Assembly: GCA_900551265.1 (NCBI GenBank)
Contig: URVL01000100.1
Coordinates: forward strand, 1-8,122
Reading direction: 5' to 3'
From: an uncultured Eubacteriales bacterium
Lineage (GTDB): Bacteria; Bacillota; Clostridia; Oscillospirales; QAMX01
Length of the DNA: 8,122 bases
The translations under genes and the position numbers were made by a program. Below, one piece after another: positions 5,407 through 8,122 of the stretch (position 1 is the first letter of the stretch; each line of letters starts with the position of its first letter). The notes below the pieces were generated by a model. The model made no database searches, was not told the origin of the DNA, and saw only the letters and a program-made list of their open reading frames with translations.

Positions 5407-8122
5407 TTCCTTACGGGACTTCATGCGCGCTTCCTGTGCAATTTTCACTATGTCATTAAACTCCCGTACGTTTTTCGCGTCGATCGTCACATAAATAACG
5501 GTATTCCCCTCATTGCGGCTTTCCTGTGCATTCAGAATCTGGCTTCCCTGCGGCAGATACACCTTTTCCGGACCGTTTTCACCAACCCATGTGACGCCGC
5601 CGCGCCAATTGACATTGCCGGACGCGTTTGCAGAAACCCACTTTCCGTTTTCCCAAACGAGCGTAGTGGTAGGCGTGTTGACATCAACAGTTCCTGCATT
5701 TATACCTGATAAATCTGCGTTTCCTGTCCATGCGCCCAGTGTTTCATCATATCTCGTGCCCTCAAGCGCATCTTTATAGTATAGCTTGCCCTGGGCTGAC
5801 AACATGCCCTTACCGGTGTTCCATCCCATAGCCGTCGTAAAGGTATCCCATCCACCGCCAGTCAATCCCTGTAAAAGTCCTGCAATAGCCGATAATGTGT
5901 CCGCTACAATTGCAGTTGAATATGCCAGCGTATCAAATGCTGTTGTGAGGCCAGGTAGTGCCCATTCAATTAATTCCCCTGCTGGTTCTAATAATCCAGA
6001 TGCCGATGTCAACATATCGCCAAAGGATTCCACCACGCCTGATTCCTTAAATGTGTCTCCCAGCTTTGAAACGAATTTTGTCGAATCTTCTGTTGCTTCG
6101 GTTAATGCAGGCGCAAATTCTGCCGCAATCTGGTTTTTAGCAGCTTCCGTTGTTTTTTCAAAGCGCTGCATGGCGTCGTCAGCAGCCTGAAGGGAAGATA
6201 TCGACTCTTCATCGAGCACATACCCGGCGTTTTGCGCTTCTTCTGCAAACTCCCGCATTTTTTCACTGCCCGCTTCGATCAACGGGTTTAATTCCGTCGC
6301 AGACTCCGACAGGATTTTCATTGCAAGCGCGTCCCGCTCCGTTATGTTTTCCACTTCGCCCAGCGCATCGATGACCTCCCAAAACACTTCTTCCGAGTCA
6401 CGCAACACGCCGTTTGTATAGGAGTAGGTAACGCCCAGCCTGTTAAACGCCTCAATGCGTTCTGCCGAACCGTTCATGGCGTCGTTCATGCTCTTGGTCA
6501 CTTCAATATGGCTTTGCGACAACTTGTCTACACTGACGTTCAATAATTCGGCGGCGTATGAGTACTCCTGCAATTTTTCTACGGAAATTCCCGATGTATC
6601 CGATAATGTATTTAAGTCGTCCACATATGCCGCCGATTCTCTTGTCAGATCAATCAGTTTCTTTTCAACGCCGACAATAGCCGCGGCAAGCGCGGCCAGA
6701 CCGACGGTCAACGCCAGCGTTTTTGTATTGATCTGCGCCATACCGTTTAAGGTGCTGGTCATTTCGTTCGGCAGTGAAATACCAAATTTACTTCCAATTT
6801 GATCAAGCGCGTCCCCCAGGCCTACAGTTCCGGATTTTGTTACATCCAGATTTTCTGTCAGGGTTTCAAAATCCGTATCGCTTTCGCCTAGATTTTCTTC
6901 AACATCATTTAGCGCTTCACTTGTCTTTTTCAACTGATTATTTGTCCTGGCAAGTTCGGCTTCTGCACGATTTAGTTGCGTCTGAAAATCTTTAGTACGG
7001 TTGTCCGCCTCTCCGTATTTGACAGTTGCTTCTGCAAGAGCTTCTTTTAATGTCTCTACTTTTTGCGTTTGCAACGCAAGAATGTAATTTAAAGCATCCT
7101 GTTCCGCCGATATAGACTCTATGTTTTTCTCCTGACCAGCATACTCTGCACTTGTAAGTTCCAGCTCAGAGTTTGCTACTTCTAAGGACTTTTCAATGTC
7201 TGTAAGGCTTTTTCTATAACGGTTTGAGACACTTTCAAGCTCATTTATTTCCTCTGCTGTTGCATTTATCTCTTGCCTTGTACGTGCAAATGCTTCCGCA
7301 GCCTTATTAAGTTGAACTTGCAGTGATTGAGTCCTATCATCGGTTTCACCATATCTTTCAGTTGCTTCTGCAAGAGCCTCTTTTAATGTCTCTACTTTTT
7401 GCGTTTGCAACGTAAGAATGTTATTTAAAGCATCCTGTTTCGCCGATATAGACTCTGTAGTTTTTCCAAAGGCCTCGTTCTCCGCCTTGACACGTCTTAA
7501 GACCGATTCAGCGTAAGTCAAAGATTCTTCAATCTCATCTAGTTTGCCTTTATAGCGGTTTGAGATGCTAGTCAGATCTTCTAACGCGTCTGCCGTATTT
7601 CTAATTGCCCTATTGGTTGCTATCAGTTCGGCTTCTGCATGATTTAACTGCTCCTGCCAGCGCATGGTACGTGCGTCCGCTTCTCCAAAAGAAACAGCGG
7701 CGTTTTGCAGAGCTGCCCGCAATGTATCTACTTTGTCCTGCTGGGTATATAACGTCCGCTCCAGAAGCTCCTGCTTTTTGGTGAGAGATTCTACGCTGTC
7801 TTCCTGATCTTCAAACTGTGCAGCCAGCAGCCCCATTTCCGACCGCAGCACCTTCTGACTGTTGGAAATTTCCGTTATGGCGCGCTCGCTCCCCACAGAG
7901 GAAACGGCTATTACCGCGCCGCACCCCGCCGCAATAGCGGATTTTATAAGCCTTTTCCCGCCCGCGTCGGGGTAAAGCGGGTCGGCTATTAAAATATCGG
8001 GCGGGTTTGCCGTTACATAAGCCATACACAGCGCCGGGTCCGCTACGTAATAAAGCTCGTAATTTTCGGGCGATAGCACCGCCTTTAAAAGCCGCGCGTT
8101 TTGTTTATCGCGGTCGGAAATA
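5398..8122 (-). CDS. Phage tail tape-measure protein, 5' partial, with an atypical receiver-like N-terminus
   Basis: Tape-measure proteins set tail length and sit in the tail tube lumen during assembly. The frame is open to the right edge, so the true start is not seen; the first possible start inside the window is GTG at 8079, and residues are numbered from it (893 residues). Residues about 1-62 look like a receiver domain, not a tape measure (see separate entry). From about residue 66 (AITEISNSQKVLRSEMG) the sequence is a typical siphovirus tape measure: three 112-residue helical repeats (about 65-176, 177-288, 289-395) rich in Glu, Gln, Lys and Ala; a hydrophobic stretch at about 453-471 (LALTVGLAALAAAIVG); a helical minor-tail region at about 480-740; and a C-terminus with VGENGPEKVYLPQGS at about 832-846, the usual motif near the end of this family. 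It ends 4 bases before the next tail gene. The family call is secure; the natural N-terminus and full length are not. Confidence 0.9.
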   Translation of the reverse strand, partial: ISDRDKQNARLLKAVLSPENYELYYVADPALCMAYVTANPPDILIADPLYPDAGGKRLIKSAIAAGCGAVIAVSSVGSERAITEISNSQKVLRSEMGLLAAQFEDQEDSVESLTKKQELLERTLYTQQDKVDTLRAALQNAAVSFGEADARTMRWQEQLNHAEAELIATNRAIRNTADALEDLTSISNRYKGKLDEIEESLTYAESVLRRVKAENEAFGKTTESISAKQDALNNILTLQTQKVETLKEALAEATERYGETDDRTQSLQVQLNKAAEAFARTRQEINATAEEINELESVSNRYRKSLTDIEKSLEVANSELELTSAEYAGQEKNIESISAEQDALNYILALQTQKVETLKEALAEATVKYGEADNRTKDFQTQLNRAEAELARTNNQLKKTSEALNDVEENLGESDTDFETLTENLDVTKSGTVGLGDALDQIGSKFGISLPNEMTSTLNGMAQINTKTLALTVGLAALAAAIVGVEKKLIDLTRESAAYVDDLNTLSDTSGISVEKLQEYSYAAELLNVSVDKLSQSHIEVTKSMNDAMNGSAERIEAFNRLGVTYSYTNGVLRDSEEVFWEVIDALGEVENITERDALAMKILSESATELNPLIEAGSEKMREFAEEAQNAGYVLDEESISSLQAADDAMQRFEKTTEAAKNQIAAEFAPALTEATEDSTKFVSKLGDTFKESGVVESFGDMLTSASGLLEPAGELIEWALPGLTTAFDTLAYSTAIVADTLSAIAGLLQGLTGGGWDTFTTAMGWNTGKGMLSAQGKLYYKDALEGTRYDETLGAWTGNADLSGINAGTVDVNTPTTTLVWENGKWVSANASGNVNWRGGVTWVGENGPEKVYLPQGSQILNAQESRNEGNTVIYVTIDAKNVREFNDIVKIAQEARMKSRKEKG
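7023..7120 (-). repeat. 98-bp near-identical direct repeat, copy A (tape-measure unit 3)
   Basis: This stretch matches 7359-7456 with 4 differences in 98 aligned bases. It encodes the ESISA to ALAEAT part of the third coiled-coil unit. The flanks on both sides are clearly more divergent, so the identity is a patch and not the whole 336-bp unit. Confidence 0.9.
7359..7456 (-). repeat. 98-bp near-identical direct repeat, copy B (tape-measure unit 2)
   Basis: Partner of 7023-7120, displaced by exactly 336 bases (112 codons) with no gaps. The corresponding stretch of unit 1 (about 7695-7792) aligns at the same spacing but is far more diverged at the DNA level. Confidence 0.9.
7895..8122 (-). other. 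Truncated CheY-like receiver domain fragment fused in frame to the tape measure
   Basis: Reading in from the right edge, the frame gives ISDRDKQNARLLKAVLSPEN, then a strand ELYYVAD, a helix, PPDILIADPLYPDAGG, a helix, and AVIAVSS. This matches the receiver order: an acidic pair after strand 1 (SDRD), a candidate phospho-acceptor Asp after strand 3 (IAD, 8000-ish), a P-x-x-GG-like loop, and Ser at the switch position after strand 4. The domain then stops; strand 5 with its conserved Lys is absent and tape-measure sequence begins. Codons here favour GCG, ATA, CTT and AGG somewhat more than the rest of the gene. Receiver identity is inferred from pattern only; a degenerate receiver or another Rossmann-like fold remains possible. 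The join may be a real rearrangement or an assembly artefact. Confidence 0.5.

Larger units (their letters stand above)
6785..7890 (-). repeat. Three tandem 112-residue (336 bp) coiled-coil repeats in the tape measure
   Basis: The sequence ESLTKKQELLERTL (residue 97) recurs as ESISAKQDALNNIL (209) and ESISAEQDALNYIL (321), exactly 112 residues apart each time. Each unit also carries a Q-x-K-V-(D/E)-T-L-(R/K)-x-A-L segment, then (F/Y)GE-(A/T)-D-x-R-T, then a QLN segment. NRY separates the first two unit boundaries. In a helical tape measure such units act as length increments. Units 2 and 3 are closer to each other than to unit 1. Confidence 0.85.

Noticed and set aside
7880..7908. Prophage attachment site at the receiver/tape-measure junction
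   Set aside because: An attachment site would not lie inside a tape-measure gene, and no integrase or flanking direct repeat can be seen in the window.
7811..8029. Minus-strand 72-codon frame near the right edge
   Set aside because: It overlaps the open tape-measure frame in another phase and has no recognisable pattern.

Overview
The window is one arm of a phage or prophage tail module. All genes lie on the minus strand and are packed almost without gaps; the longest non-coding stretch is 17 bases (2149-2165). No promoter, terminator, tRNA, integrase, lysis or replication gene is visible. AGGAGG-type ribosome sites, TTG/ATG starts, the tape-measure family and the style of the fibre genes suggest a siphovirus-like prophage of a Gram-positive anaerobe, most likely a gut clostridial-type Firmicute. 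This host call is inference; no genus can be read from the sequence. Both edges cut through open reading frames, so the window may be a whole metagenomic contig.

In transcription order (right to left): (1) a tape-measure protein (8122-5398) with three 112-residue coiled-coil repeats, a hydrophobic segment and a typical tape-measure C-terminus. Its N-terminus is not tape-measure-like: it resembles a truncated response-regulator receiver domain that runs in frame off the right edge. (2) A 664-residue tail protein (5393-3399) with a DNRLRE-like sandwich, about four fibronectin type III domains and a C-terminal domain that may be distal-tail-like. (3) A tail-hub protein resembling the Gp37-like siphovirus family (3412-2381). 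(4-6) Three small tail-associated proteins (2384-2166, 2148-1849, 1862-1611). (7) A 194-residue fibre-base protein (1608-1024). (8) A glycine-rich fibre/adhesin that shares the N-terminal module of gene 7 and runs off the left edge (1019-1).

The order fits tail morphogenesis: the tape measure sets tail length, the next two proteins build the tip and hub, and the small proteins and paralogous fibre genes form the host-recognition end. The fibre end is modular. Genes 6, 7 and 8 share short modules, genes 7 and 8 share an N-terminal anchor, and base composition changes sharply inside gene 8 near position 720, where the variable glycine-rich part begins.

The two points most worth checking are the receiver-like/tape-measure junction near 7880-7908, which is either a real recombination product or an assembly chimera, and the patchy near-identity between tape-measure repeats.
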